DNA of 64,000 nt from Verrucomicrobiota bacterium (GTDB lineage: Bacteria > Verrucomicrobiota > Verrucomicrobiia > Limisphaerales > Pedosphaeraceae): the NCBI GenBank assembly GCA_021325145.1, contig JAJPHR010000106.1:62001-126000 (forward strand), read 5' to 3'. A model generated the notes under the pieces. The model worked only from the letters and a program-made list of their open reading frames with translations, did not search any database and was not told the DNA's origin. Each line of letters starts with the position of its first letter. Position 1 is the stretch's first letter. Shown one piece after another: positions 38,401 through 47,984 of this stretch. Both the position numbers and the translations under genes were made by a program.

Positions 38401-40821
38401 AAGCGAAGTCAACTGGAACTCAATGTCGAAATCGCCAGTCTGGGTTTGATAACCGGATTGAAATTGATCGTTGGTCCGGCCAATGCCCGTGCCGCCGCCG
38501 GTGATCGTGAGTCCGCCAGGTATGGGAGTTTGAGAGCCGGGAGGAACCGCGCCGCCGACACCGGCGGGCGTATAAAGGCTGGCGAGAAAACTGGCTTGGC
38601 TGTTCGCGGCAATCTGGTTCGTCGCTGACGATTGATCGGTGACGTAATTGACCGTCACGGTATAGGAGGCGGCATTGCTCATGGCGGCGACATTCAACAC
38701 CACGTTGCTTTGCGAGGCGTCGAGCGCGGCGCTGAGAATGGCGAGGTTGCCACTCGGGCCGGTAATGGAATAATTCGCCAGGTTCGTCGCGGTCCCAAGC
38801 TGAACTTTCTCCGAGTAATAAACACCCACCTGGCTGAGGCCCAGCGATTGCGCGCCAAGCAGGATGGGCGGGGTCGTGTCCGCAACCACCATGAGCGTGG
38901 CGACCTTGCTGGTGGCGCTGTAGTTCACGTTGCTGATGACATTGGCCGCGATCATTTTGAAGAGTGCGCCGTTGTCGGCCAGCGCGGCGGCGTTGGTGGT
39001 GTAACTGGCGTTCGTGGCGCCGGGAATGGCCACGCCGTTTTTGTACCATTGCAACACCGGGTAAGGATAGCCCGTGGCATTGGCACTGAAGGTGGCGGGA
39101 GCAAGCTCCGCGACAGTCAAATTTGTGGGGTCACTAAGAAATGTTGGCGGCAACTGGCTCCCGGGGATGCCGCTCAACGCGTAAACTCCGGTTGAGCCGC
39201 TGCCGGGCGCTTGGGAGAAATCAATGCTGGCCACCGGTTTGTTGGTGACGCCGAACAGGGCGGCGAGATTCACAGTGGACTGGTAAAAACGAGGATTACC
39301 GGGATTGCCCTGGGTGGTCCCAGTGCTCAAGGAAATGCGCTCAAAGCCACTCAACGCGTACCCTGAATTGTTGAACCAGTCCGGCGCGTTGTAATTCGTG
39401 GCGTAGGTGCTGCCATCGGCAAAATGCACCGTCATGGTCGGCGCGCTTGCGCTGCTGGCAGCGGCGGAATTCGCGATCACAGTCAGGATGTTGTAAATCG
39501 CGGGTGTCGTCAGGGTGAGCGTGCCGGTGGAAATGCCCGTCTCACTGCTCATGACCAGCGCATTGGGACCAGTGTAAGGTTGAAATTGAAAAAGCGAGCC
39601 GTCCATGACGCTTTGAAACGAACCACTGGCCGGCAGGCCAAGGCTCGTACCGGGCAGACCGCTTTGGTAAAATGCATTGCCTTCACCGGGATTCAATTCG
39701 CTCGCGTAAGCATTGTAGGGCGGACCGGAAGCGGTGTTTTCAATCACGACGTCCCAATTGTAACCGGTGGCGTTGATGGGCCGCGCAATCGGGATCACGG
39801 TAAGCGTGGCGACCTGACTGGTGGCGTAGTAAGTGACGTTGCTGGCGACGTTGCTGGCGATGAGTTGGAAAATTGCGCCGTTGTCGGACAATGCGGCCGA
39901 AGGAATGGTGTAGGTCAGATTCGTCGCGTTCGGGATGGCGTTGCCATTGCGATACCATTGCACGGTGGGAATTGGATTGCCGGAGACGGCGGCGGTAAAG
40001 CTGGCGGATGACAATTCCGGCACGCTATTGCTTAGCGGCTGAGTGGTGATTTGCGCGGGCGTCTGGGCGACGAGCTGGCCGCTCACGCCGTAAACGGCGG
40101 TGGCCCCGGACAGGCCGCTTTTGGTGCCGGTGGCCTGGCCGAACGTGAGGCTGAGGATAAGCTTGTTCGTCGCGCTGCCGGTCAGGTTGATGGTGGTCTC
40201 GTAAAAGCGCGGATTGTTGTTGCCGGCATTGGGCGTCGCGCCGTTGGAAAGATGGATGCGGTCAAAGCCGCCGAGTGCGATGCCGTAAAGGGAGGGATTC
40301 GCGTTGTTGAACCAATCGGGCGCGTAGTAATTCGTGGTGAGGGAAGTGCCGTCGGAGAAATTGACCATGAGGGTGGCGGAGCCGGTGCTGTCGCCGTTGG
40401 CGGAATTCGCAAGGATGGCCAAGCTCGAGTAACTCGCGGGCGTGACGAGGAGGAGAGTGCCGGTGGAAAGGCCCGTGGCGCTGCTGAGGACGAGGGCATT
40501 GTTGGTGGTGTACGGCTGCAATTGAAAAAGAGCGCCATCACCGCTGGTGCTAGTAAACGCACCAGTGTCCGGCAGGCCATTGGTGTAGCCGGGCAGGCCG
40601 TGCTGATAAAACGCGTTGCCTTCACTGGGATTCAGTTCGACAGCCGTCGTGAACGGCAGGCCGGAAGAGGTGCTTTCGACGACCAGGTCGCGATTGTAGC
40701 CAGTCGCAGCAATCGGCGAAATGGCGGCCTCAAGCCGGGCATGAACCAGAAAAAGAACTATGGAGAACACCGCGAATAAACGGCAAAAAAAGGGACTATA
40801 CATAGTAAGGTAAAGGGCCAT
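32440..40821 (-). CDS. Giant exported CotH-kinase / lamin-tail-domain / Ig-like protein
   Basis: The frame encodes about 2793 residues from the ATG at 40821 (an ATG at 40803 gives a cleaner signal peptide, MYSPFFCRLFAVFS...; a TTG at 40836 is less likely). Two duplicated N-terminal units (ATGYN.D.V.E...ELN.GEGNAFYQ.GLPG) alternate with Ig-like domains (P..QWY.NG..I). A concanavalin-like region follows, then three lamin-tail domains (VISEVMYHP, MINEFLAH, VINEIMYDP). A CotH-kinase-like domain at about 1690-1975 ends in MFDLDWLML. Three more lamin-tail domains, a cadherin-like Ig domain and the shared C-terminal module (DFFRLRVLPP) complete it. CotH domains in spore coats phosphorylate proteins; activity here is unproven. 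The protein is probably surface-associated. Confidence 0.88.
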   Translation of the reverse strand: MALYLTMYSPFFCRLFAVFSIVLFLVHARLEAAISPIAATGYNRDLVVESTSSGLPFTTAVELNPSEGNAFYQHGLPGYTNGLPDTGAFTSTSGDGALFQLQPYTTNNALVLSSATGLSTGTLLLVTPASYSSLAILANSANGDSTGSATLMVNFSDGTSLTTNYYAPDWFNNANPSLYGIALGGFDRIHLSNGATPNAGNNNPRFYETTINLTGSATNKLILSLTFGQATGTKSGLSGATAVYGVSGQLVAQTPAQITTQPLSNSVPELSSASFTAAVSGNPIPTVQWYRNGNAIPNATNLTYTIPSAALSDNGAIFQLIASNVASNVTYYATSQVATLTVIPIARPINATGYNWDVVIENTASGPPYNAYASELNPGEGNAFYQSGLPGTSLGLPASGSFQSVMDGSLFQFQPYTGPNALVMSSETGISTGTLTLTTPAIYNILTVIANSAAASSASAPTMTVHFADGSTYATNYNAPDWFNNSGYALSGFERISLSTGTTQGNPGNPRFYQSTVNLAALFGVTNKPVASIDFSQAPGSGSTGVYALSGIPGSQLPPTFLSDPTNLTVAELAPATFSANATGYPYPVLQWYKNGVAIPGATNASYTTNAAALADNGALFKMIAANVISNVNYSATSKVATLMVVADTTPPILLGAQSLGLSQVGVYYSEKVQLGTATNLANYSITGPSGNLAILSAALDASQSNVVLNVAAMSNAASYTVTVNYVTDQSSATNQIAANSQASFLASLYTPAGVGGAVPPGSQTPIPGGLTITGGGTGIGRTNDQFQSGYQTQTGDFDIEFQLTSLSLADAWSEAGLMAREDLTTGARNAAVLATPTISGAFFESRGASNTAATVTGSFPVNYPNTWLRLRRSGNVFSGYAGFDGTNWTQLGSATLTLPSNVFLSFVVSSHNTNTTATASFVNITNAVNPGTNAPLTFESLGQCSRRTSLVISEVMYHPTNSVLEYVEIFNSRGEPQDLSGFQLGGSLSYTFPPGTILPGGGFVLVARSPADLQAAYGLTNVFGPYTNNLPNSSGSVLLLNQAGAVFLEVDYDTQSPWPISPDGAGHSLVLAHPSYGENNPLAWAASDSVGGSPGRLEPITSDAMRNVMINEFLAHTNAGQTPFIELYNHSAAALDLSGCSLSNDPATNKYILPPGSVIPARGFLSFTASQLGFTLNPGGDTIYFRNASGARVLDAVRFAAQQTGISTGRFPNGSGTFRQLASPTPGTANAAVRNVDIVINEIMYDPISLNDDDQYIELYNRGPNPVNLGGWQFVSGISYSFPSNTMLASGGYMVVARNTMRMQANYPYLNSGNLVGNFGGSLAHHGEAVALAMPDVIVTTNDHGAFITNNIYPVVNQVSYENGGRWGQWSHGGGSSLELIDPRADNSLAPNWADSDETHKAPWTLISAIGTIDNGDVAADELQVLLQGTGEALVDNVQVIDSGGTNRIANSNFEPDATGWTAEGTESLSSLETTEGYQSTHSYHVRTVDKGDNQVNRVRTPLTSALPSGTTNVTIKAAARWLKGQPEILLRLRGNWLECVGELTTPSNPGTPGLPNSRYVTNAGPAITQVSHSPVLPTTNQPIVVTAQVNDPDGLSSVTLKYRIDPSSTYSSTTMTDDGTGNDAVAGDGIYTATIPGQPAISLVAFYIQATDNSAAHVTAAFPSDAPTHECLVRVGEFQPTGNYPVYRMWMTQARSNTWNARAHLDNSPLDITWVLNGSRVIYNASALYKGSPYIAPGYCGVTCSSCGYAVNFPSDDPFLGETELKIDWPGGHGNETTALQEQMGYWIADRINLPFSHRYTIRLHVNGVTDDSRHTTFEAVMEPAGGFIDEWSHNQTAGDFFRVERAFEFSDSGSLTADPEPQLAEFTTTSGAKKREKYRWNFLVRTEDRVNNFTNLYTWVDAANAASPEPYADALSGLMNMEECMGIFATEHIIVNFDSFGHQIGKNMFAFLPVGGKWQLYMFDLDWLMLAAELNSSTYQPSSAPLFNSEDPTVSRMYAFPPFARAYWRAIQAAVNGPLDPSVCVPVINAKSQSLFANGVNWCDSQTLTPPTAVISWFSQRRTYLQSQLATVAANFTVSPPIVSNNVATITGSAPIGVQTIWFNGAQYPVTWTTVTNWSVRVPLQTGTNQLAVTGVDVHSQPVSGASTNIAAVYNNTLPPPIGQVVINEIMYNPQIPGADYIELFNTSTNVAFDLSSYDLHGVGYTFPPGSFISPTNTLVLASDRSTFGAAYGVSNLVFDTYTGTLQSSGETLSLQIPSTNGGTNVIVTRVKYSSAAPWPSGANGNGGSLQLIDPHQDNWRVGNWSGASLSPAATNTVQAALPSFPPLWINEIEADNVSSITNSAGQHVPWIEIYNPSSTVVSLNGLYLSTNYANLTAWAFPSTASINPGQFKIIFADSQVGLNTTNEIHTSFTLPSGAGSLALSRLDAGKAEVLDYLDYTNLPSNHSYGSFPDGQSFDRQQFFFATPAGTNNGNSGPLTVVFNELMAGNTHTLQDPADGNKYDDWFELYNYGSNLVDLTGYYLTDTLTNTTKFAIPSGYTIPPGGFLLVWADKKSTTGSSDLHVNFKLSKSGESIGLFNSLGNAVDAITFGAQTDDISLGRYPNGGANFYPMVAPTPRTNNIYNTAPVLAALSNRVVAIGQTLAFNANAIDNDLPPQTLTFTLGAGAPAGASITAAGGFQWTPTNAPATNTIFVTVTDNGTPNLSASQSFTVVVVPPPAVGGINASAGQLTVAWSSVAGQGYQVEYKTDLSAPNWIPIGNPMIGTGGPITFTNALTDSQDFFRLRVLPP

Positions 40822-41054
40822 CTGAATGGGAAACAATAGAGGCGCTGCTTGGACCTGGTACGGCTGCTGGCATTTTTTTAATTCTCACTGTCCGCAGGAC
40901 AATTGACAAATGGAAAATCAAGGGGTTCCGCGCGATAAAACGAACCGATTTCTGCTAAGCGGTTTCCGCGCATGGCAGGTCACGGGAAAGGAAGGACTCG
41001 TGTCAGTTTCCAACTTTATTCCGCAAATACCAGCGGACGGGCTTCCCCAAATAC

Positions 41055-42923
<1,869 letters not shown>

Positions 42924-43179
42924 AAGAGGTCTTCGTTAGCAATTTACCTGCCAAATTGGGGCTGTTTTGGGCATTCCCAGCAGTAGGGAAACCGCGCTGA
43001 GGCGTCCCCATCCGCGTTTCAGCGGACGGAACGATTGATCCAGCGTTCCCAACCTGCGCATCCGGTTGCGCCGCTGAACGCGGCGCGTGCCGTCCCTGCC
43101 ATTAGCAATGTCGCTTGCCCTTTGGCCCCTGACTGCGTTATATACGTACAGGGTACCGACCGACAAGCAAAGATTTCCT

Positions 43180-44487
43180 ATGCCACAATCAGGCCGCCAA
43201 TCAATCAACACCAGCAATGTGCTCTCGATCATCATGGGGGGCGGGCAGGGCACACGGCTCTTCCCCCTCACCAAGGAGCGCGCCAAACCCGCCGTGCCCC
43301 TGGCCGGCAAATATCGGCTCGTCGATATTCCCATTTCCAATTGCATCAACTCGGGCTTGCGCCGCGTTTACATCCTCACGCAATTCAACTCCGCTTCGCT
43401 GCACCGCCACATTTCCCAATCGTATAAGTTCGATCATTTCTCCGGCGGCTTCGTCGAGATTCTCGCCGCCGAGCAAACCTTCTCGGATGCCTCGTGGTAT
43501 CAGGGTACGGCGGATGCCGTTCGCAAAAACCTCATCCACATCCTGAACCATGCGTTCGATTACCTGCTGATCCTGAGCGGCGATCAACTTTACCGGATGG
43601 ATTTTCGCCCCATCATCGAGCAGCACGGCGAGAGCGCGGCGGACCTGACCGTGGCGACCATCCCGGTAACGCGTGCGGACTGCCCCTCTTTCGGGATCAT
43701 GCAAATCGACGCCGACCGGCGGATTACCCGGTTCGTCGAGAAGCCGAAGGACCCGGCCGTGCTCGATACCTTGCACGTGCCCAAGGACTCGTATCCCAGC
43801 CTTGGCATCAAGGACGAGCGTGAACTGTTCCTCGCGTCGATGGGCATTTACGTTTTCAATCGCGACGTGCTGATCAAACTGCTCGACAACACGCAGACTG
43901 ACTTCGGCAAACATATCATTCCCGGGGCCATCCCCACACATCGGGTGTTTTCCCACGTGTACCAGGGGTATTGGGAGGACATCGGGACAATTCGCGCCTT
44001 CTTCGAGGCGAACCTGGATGTCACCGCCGAACTGCCGCGCTTCAATTTCTTCGACATGAGCGCGCCGATTTTCTCGCGCCCCCGCTTTTTGCCGGGATCA
44101 AAGGTCAACGGCGCGCGCATCGACCATGCCATGGTTTCCGATGGGTGCATCATCAACGAATCGAAGATCGTCCAGAGCGTGATCGGCATCCGCAGCGTGG
44201 TCGGCTCGGGCACCGAACTCAAGCGCGTCGTGGTGATGGGCTGTGATTACTATGAATCGCTGGCGTCCATTACGGAAGGCGACAAACTTGGCCGTCCCCG
44301 CGTCGGCATTGGCCGCAATACGAAGATCGAAAATGCGATCATCGACAAGAACGCGCGCATCGGTGACAACGTGGTGATCTCCCCGACTGGCAAGCCCGAG
44401 AACGTGGACCATCCGCTCTACTTCATCCGCGACGGGATTGTGGTCATTCCGAAGAATGCCGTCATTCCGCATGGGACGGTGATTTGA
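43180..44487 (+). CDS. glgC: Glucose-1-phosphate adenylyltransferase (ADP-glucose pyrophosphorylase)
   Basis: This 435-residue enzyme makes ADP-glucose from ATP and glucose 1-phosphate, the committed step of bacterial glycogen synthesis. The nucleotidyltransferase signature GGGQGTRLFPLTKERAKPAVP lies near the N-terminus. QGTADAVRKN, LILSGDQLYRMDF and FVEKPKDP follow. The C-terminal third is a left-handed beta-helix (GRNTKIENAIIDKNARIGDNV) that in relatives carries the allosteric contacts. The frame is open upstream to an ATG at 43087, but that part does not resemble GlgC; MPQSGRQSIN at 43180 matches the family start. No other glycogen gene is in the window. Confidence 0.95.
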   Translation: MPQSGRQSINTSNVLSIIMGGGQGTRLFPLTKERAKPAVPLAGKYRLVDIPISNCINSGLRRVYILTQFNSASLHRHISQSYKFDHFSGGFVEILAAEQTFSDASWYQGTADAVRKNLIHILNHAFDYLLILSGDQLYRMDFRPIIEQHGESAADLTVATIPVTRADCPSFGIMQIDADRRITRFVEKPKDPAVLDTLHVPKDSYPSLGIKDERELFLASMGIYVFNRDVLIKLLDNTQTDFGKHIIPGAIPTHRVFSHVYQGYWEDIGTIRAFFEANLDVTAELPRFNFFDMSAPIFSRPRFLPGSKVNGARIDHAMVSDGCIINESKIVQSVIGIRSVVGSGTELKRVVVMGCDYYESLASITEGDKLGRPRVGIGRNTKIENAIIDKNARIGDNVVISPTGKPENVDHPLYFIRDGIVVIPKNAVIPHGTVI

Positions 44488-44515
44488 GGGCGTCGCAAGG
44501 AAGGACACGAAATTT

Positions 44516-46816
44516 ATGATCAGGGTGGGTATCTGTCTAAAAAGAGTTGCCGAATTAGTGCTTCTATTGGCCATGCTGGCGTTGAACTTGCGCCATGCCA
44601 ATGCCGACACATGTAATATCCCATTCTCCGCGGCAAACTATTCAAAATTCGATTTCCGCTTTCAAAACTCAACGCCTTTGTTGGCAAACCAACGGTCCTT
44701 CACCTTTAACCCGCATCCCGATTTTCAGACGAATACACCAAGTTACGATCCAACCTGGGGAGGGGGCGGATACGGCTCTATGGAGCTGACCTGGCCGGCA
44801 AACCGGACCAATTTCTTCGAAGTCACAAATATCGGTTGCGATAGCAATCAAGACGTGGCATATGGCTACGCAGGGGTAACAACTTATGTGGATATCCGTG
44901 TGGGAGAATTTGGTTCGAGCTTGTCGGATGCGCTGACAAACAGTTTTTATGGGCTGCCCACAGACAGGATATTCGATACCAGAATAAAATATATTGTAAA
45001 GGGAGGCGTTGGTGATGGCCGGATGCTTTATCTCAATGGGAAGTGGGCTTATTATTTGGAGACGTCCGGAGACAATATGCCCGTTGGTGATTGTGGCGAT
45101 TACCCCACCAATTATTCCTACGGTGCTGACGCGACAATTCTTTTGGCTGTTGATTTGGGAATTGAGCCTCATGGTTTTCCGGAAATGCTGCTGATCACAT
45201 GGTCCATTTACGCCGATTTGGAATTGGGAGTGCGACCAAATGATACAAGTTTACTCTCCTTCGGCGCCATTTCTTCCCAGCTCTTGTCCACGCCTGACCC
45301 CACCAATTACATCCAGAACGTGGTCAATTATTACCAAAGTCAAATAACCGGGCAGAGCTTGGTACTTTCCGGCGCGCCCCCGGAATTCCTGTTGCTATAT
45401 GACTTTTCAAGCAGCAATTCGGTGGTGCCGTCTGCAATTGTGCCATCCAGCGTCGTTACTACTCGACCGCCTGGCTTGCTTAACAGCATGTATCCCTACA
45501 TTAACCAATATGACGCCGGGGTTGCCTTTACCCTCCCGAAACGGTTTAAAAATCCAAATCCCTCTCCGGTTTATACTCCAGGTGGGAACGCCTGCGGCCC
45601 TACGTCGCTCGGAATGGCATTACACGCTCTCAACGCCTCAGGTGACGCGCATTCAATATACGATAACACCATGCAGTATGGATGGGTTTCAACAGATGAT
45701 TTCGCAAACAGTTTTCAATGGGCGAAAGCCAAGGCATGGCTCGAAGGGGCGCCTGATTACGAAAAAGAGGAATTTTCGTCGCCATCCCCGTTGCCATCCG
45801 GCACGTCGGTCTATTTGTTGTCCGATACCCAGTCCAATCGTATTGCCTCGGACTGGACGAACATTGACGGGGTCCTTACCGGGTTAAAGCAGCCCATTTT
45901 ATTTCGTACTGATTTGGGTTTGGGAAGCGGTTTAACCCCAAATACAATTGGCGGCGGTCATGTCATATTATTATTGGGAAAAAGCCACAGTGATTTTGTT
46001 GGAAATTTTTACGGCTTGTCGGGCGACTACTACATTGTCGCAGATCCAGCAGGTCATTTTTTCGCCAATATCACGGGAACCCATTATGGTTTGATGACGA
46101 ATTTGATGGCCCAATGTGTTGGCATCAGTTACGGAGGGTGGTGCGCCATTTACCCAAAGGAGTTGCTCCAAGAGAGCATATTGGACAAGAACAATGCATT
46201 TAAGCCGAGGCTGGCGGCTTTAACGTTCCCATCACCATTTGCCTATCAGCAGACGCAAGTGCAATCACCGGCAGCGCTTATTGTCACCGACTCTTTGGGA
46301 AGGCAAACGGGGATTCAGACGGACGGCACGGTCATCGAAAATATTCCCCAATCGTGGTACCAACCGGACGTAGCTGATGAGGAAGAGGATGGTTCAACAA
46401 TCATTGTGCCGAATGGGTCAAAAACAGTCGTTATCAACAAGCCACCTCAAGGACTGTATCAAATCCAACTTACCGGCACAGGAAATGGCTCATTCCAACT
46501 TGGCTGGGTTGATGTGACGGCTCAGGGCGGACAGTTCTCTCGAACAACGGTTACAAACGCAATTGCGACAGGCCAAACTTCGGTTTACCAGTTCATGGAA
46601 GGAACGATGCCTCCTCGGTTGGGTATTTCCATCACCAACAATACCGTTGTTATATTTTGGCCAACCAATGCAAGCGGTTTTAGCCTGCAGAAATCAACTT
46701 CATTGTCAACTCAGGCGTCGTGGTCTTCTGGACCTTCTCCGACAATCGTCGGCACGAACTACACGGTTACAAACGCCCTTTCGGCAGCGACAATGTTTTA
46801 TCGTTTGAAAATGTAG
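44516..46816 (+). CDS. Secreted C39-like cysteine peptidase with C-terminal FYRL module
   Basis: This 766-residue protein has a signal peptide (about 1-31, ending HANA). An N-terminal beta-rich region of unknown family covers about 32-330. A papain-like C39-type domain follows: Cys360 in GNACGPTSLGMALHAL, His482 in GGGHVILLLGKS and Asp510 in YYIVADPAGH fit a Cys-His-Asp triad. The last 65 residues (ISITNNTVVIFWP to TMFYRLKM) are the shared module. C39-like enzymes cleave peptides, often at double-Gly leaders, but family members outside ABC transporters are little known. The gene is visibly richer in A+T than its neighbours, which hints at a separate origin. It follows glgC by 28 bases but is not functionally linked to it. 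Confidence 0.78.
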   Translation: MIRVGICLKRVAELVLLLAMLALNLRHANADTCNIPFSAANYSKFDFRFQNSTPLLANQRSFTFNPHPDFQTNTPSYDPTWGGGGYGSMELTWPANRTNFFEVTNIGCDSNQDVAYGYAGVTTYVDIRVGEFGSSLSDALTNSFYGLPTDRIFDTRIKYIVKGGVGDGRMLYLNGKWAYYLETSGDNMPVGDCGDYPTNYSYGADATILLAVDLGIEPHGFPEMLLITWSIYADLELGVRPNDTSLLSFGAISSQLLSTPDPTNYIQNVVNYYQSQITGQSLVLSGAPPEFLLLYDFSSSNSVVPSAIVPSSVVTTRPPGLLNSMYPYINQYDAGVAFTLPKRFKNPNPSPVYTPGGNACGPTSLGMALHALNASGDAHSIYDNTMQYGWVSTDDFANSFQWAKAKAWLEGAPDYEKEEFSSPSPLPSGTSVYLLSDTQSNRIASDWTNIDGVLTGLKQPILFRTDLGLGSGLTPNTIGGGHVILLLGKSHSDFVGNFYGLSGDYYIVADPAGHFFANITGTHYGLMTNLMAQCVGISYGGWCAIYPKELLQESILDKNNAFKPRLAALTFPSPFAYQQTQVQSPAALIVTDSLGRQTGIQTDGTVIENIPQSWYQPDVADEEEDGSTIIVPNGSKTVVINKPPQGLYQIQLTGTGNGSFQLGWVDVTAQGGQFSRTTVTNAIATGQTSVYQFMEGTMPPRLGISITNNTVVIFWPTNASGFSLQKSTSLSTQASWSSGPSPTIVGTNYTVTNALSAATMFYRLKM

Positions 46817-46970
46817 CGCCTTGAAATGAGGCCGCCGGGGGGCATTGGTCTGCGCAGACAATGGAGGCGGGCAAGGTCCAAATGAACGAACTGCCAGGTC
46901 TGGTGTCGATTCAGTAGAACGACCTATGAACTATCAACTTGAAACGTATTTGAAGGCGAAGGGAACAGAA

Positions 46971-47786
46971 ATGACGTGGCGACGGGCCGTCGCCACCCCG
47001 ACATTAAACAGCCGCCGAAAGGAGTGGGGGATGCCGGCCATGGCGGGGGCATTGATACTTTGCCTGACTTTGGGGTGGTCGAGCGCCCGGGCGGATGGCC
47101 GCGCCGGGGTTGACGCCGGTTATGCGGGCAGCGAGGTGTGGTTCGATACGATGAGGAAATTGCCGGCCAACGAGGCTTTGGTGCTGGCGCTGGCGAAAAC
47201 GAATTTCGTGGCGGGCGTGCCGTTTGATTGCGTGGAGGTGGCGGGGACGATCACGTTTCCGGATGGCAATCCGTTTCCTGACCAGCGGTTGCCGGAGTTG
47301 AACATTTCCTGTCGCGACCAGGGCGCTGACGCGGCGGTGCGGGTTCCACGATTGGATGATGCGGGCCACTTTTACACGGTTTTCAGGCGCGGCCAGACGT
47401 ATGAATTTTATTGGAAGCGGGGCAAGGACCGGGAAAAGTTTTGCACGTTGCAGGTCAGCGCGGACGCACAGCAGCGGCAGAAGCTGGCCGTTCCTTATCC
47501 ACCGACAAAAGCCGCGTCTCCCGGCAATCCGGTTGACGCTCCATCCGAAGTGCCTCGAGACCGCGCCAGCATTTTCCGCGAATACGATCTGAGCGGTTTC
47601 CCGCCGAATCCCAGCAGCGCGGAGACGAAGAAAATCGCGGAGGCGATTAAATTTGCGCGGTCCAATTCCGCGCGGGCGGAGGCGCACGAAATGCTGGCCC
47701 GTTATTATCGGGACGCAAAATTGGATAACACGCGAGCGGCGGTGGAGTTCAAGAAGGCGGAGGCGTTGAAAGCCAATCCGGAGTGA
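46971..47786 (+). CDS. Exported protein of unknown function
   Basis: The 271-residue product has a signal-like segment (MAGALILCLTLGWSSARADG, residues about 22-41). A beta-rich middle follows (VAGTITFPDGNPFPDQRLPELNIS..., about 75-150), resembling a carboxypeptidase-regulatory or transthyretin-like fold. The C-terminus is helical and TPR-like (ARAEAHEMLARYYRDAKLDNTRAAVEF). No family is recognised. The start is uncertain: ATG 46971 has AAGGGA about 7 bases upstream, while ATG 46926 and a GTG at 46845 are in frame. It faces the histidine kinase genes across a 198-base palindromic spacer. Confidence 0.6.
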   Translation: MTWRRAVATPTLNSRRKEWGMPAMAGALILCLTLGWSSARADGRAGVDAGYAGSEVWFDTMRKLPANEALVLALAKTNFVAGVPFDCVEVAGTITFPDGNPFPDQRLPELNISCRDQGADAAVRVPRLDDAGHFYTVFRRGQTYEFYWKRGKDREKFCTLQVSADAQQRQKLAVPYPPTKAASPGNPVDAPSEVPRDRASIFREYDLSGFPPNPSSAETKKIAEAIKFARSNSARAEAHEMLARYYRDAKLDNTRAAVEFKKAEALKANPE

Positions 47787-47831
47787 GAGTGGCGATTGCG
47801 ATCGAAGCGAAACGGGCCGCTAAAGCAGATT

Positions 47832-47915
47832 AAGAGCCTGCCTCGGTAGGGGCGGGCAGTCCTCTGCCGGCCGTCGGCACGCACGGAGTGACGCGCCCTA
47901 CCGAGACAGGTCTCT
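47832..47915. repeat. 84-base composite inverted repeat between convergent genes
   Basis: The outer arms AAGAG.CCTGCCTCGGTAGGG and CCCTACCGAGACAGG.CTCTT pair with a few mismatches or bulges around a 44-base centre that itself contains smaller stems (GCCGGCCGTCGGC). It is a probable dispersed palindromic element that may also stop transcription from both sides. Part of its centre (GAGGACTGCCCGC on the minus strand) recurs at about 62322. Confidence 0.65.
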
Positions 47916-47984
47916 TACTTCCAGACTCCTTCACGAGGATGCACCAGGTCCAAGAGCAGGAACCGCTTTGTGGCCTGACATCGA

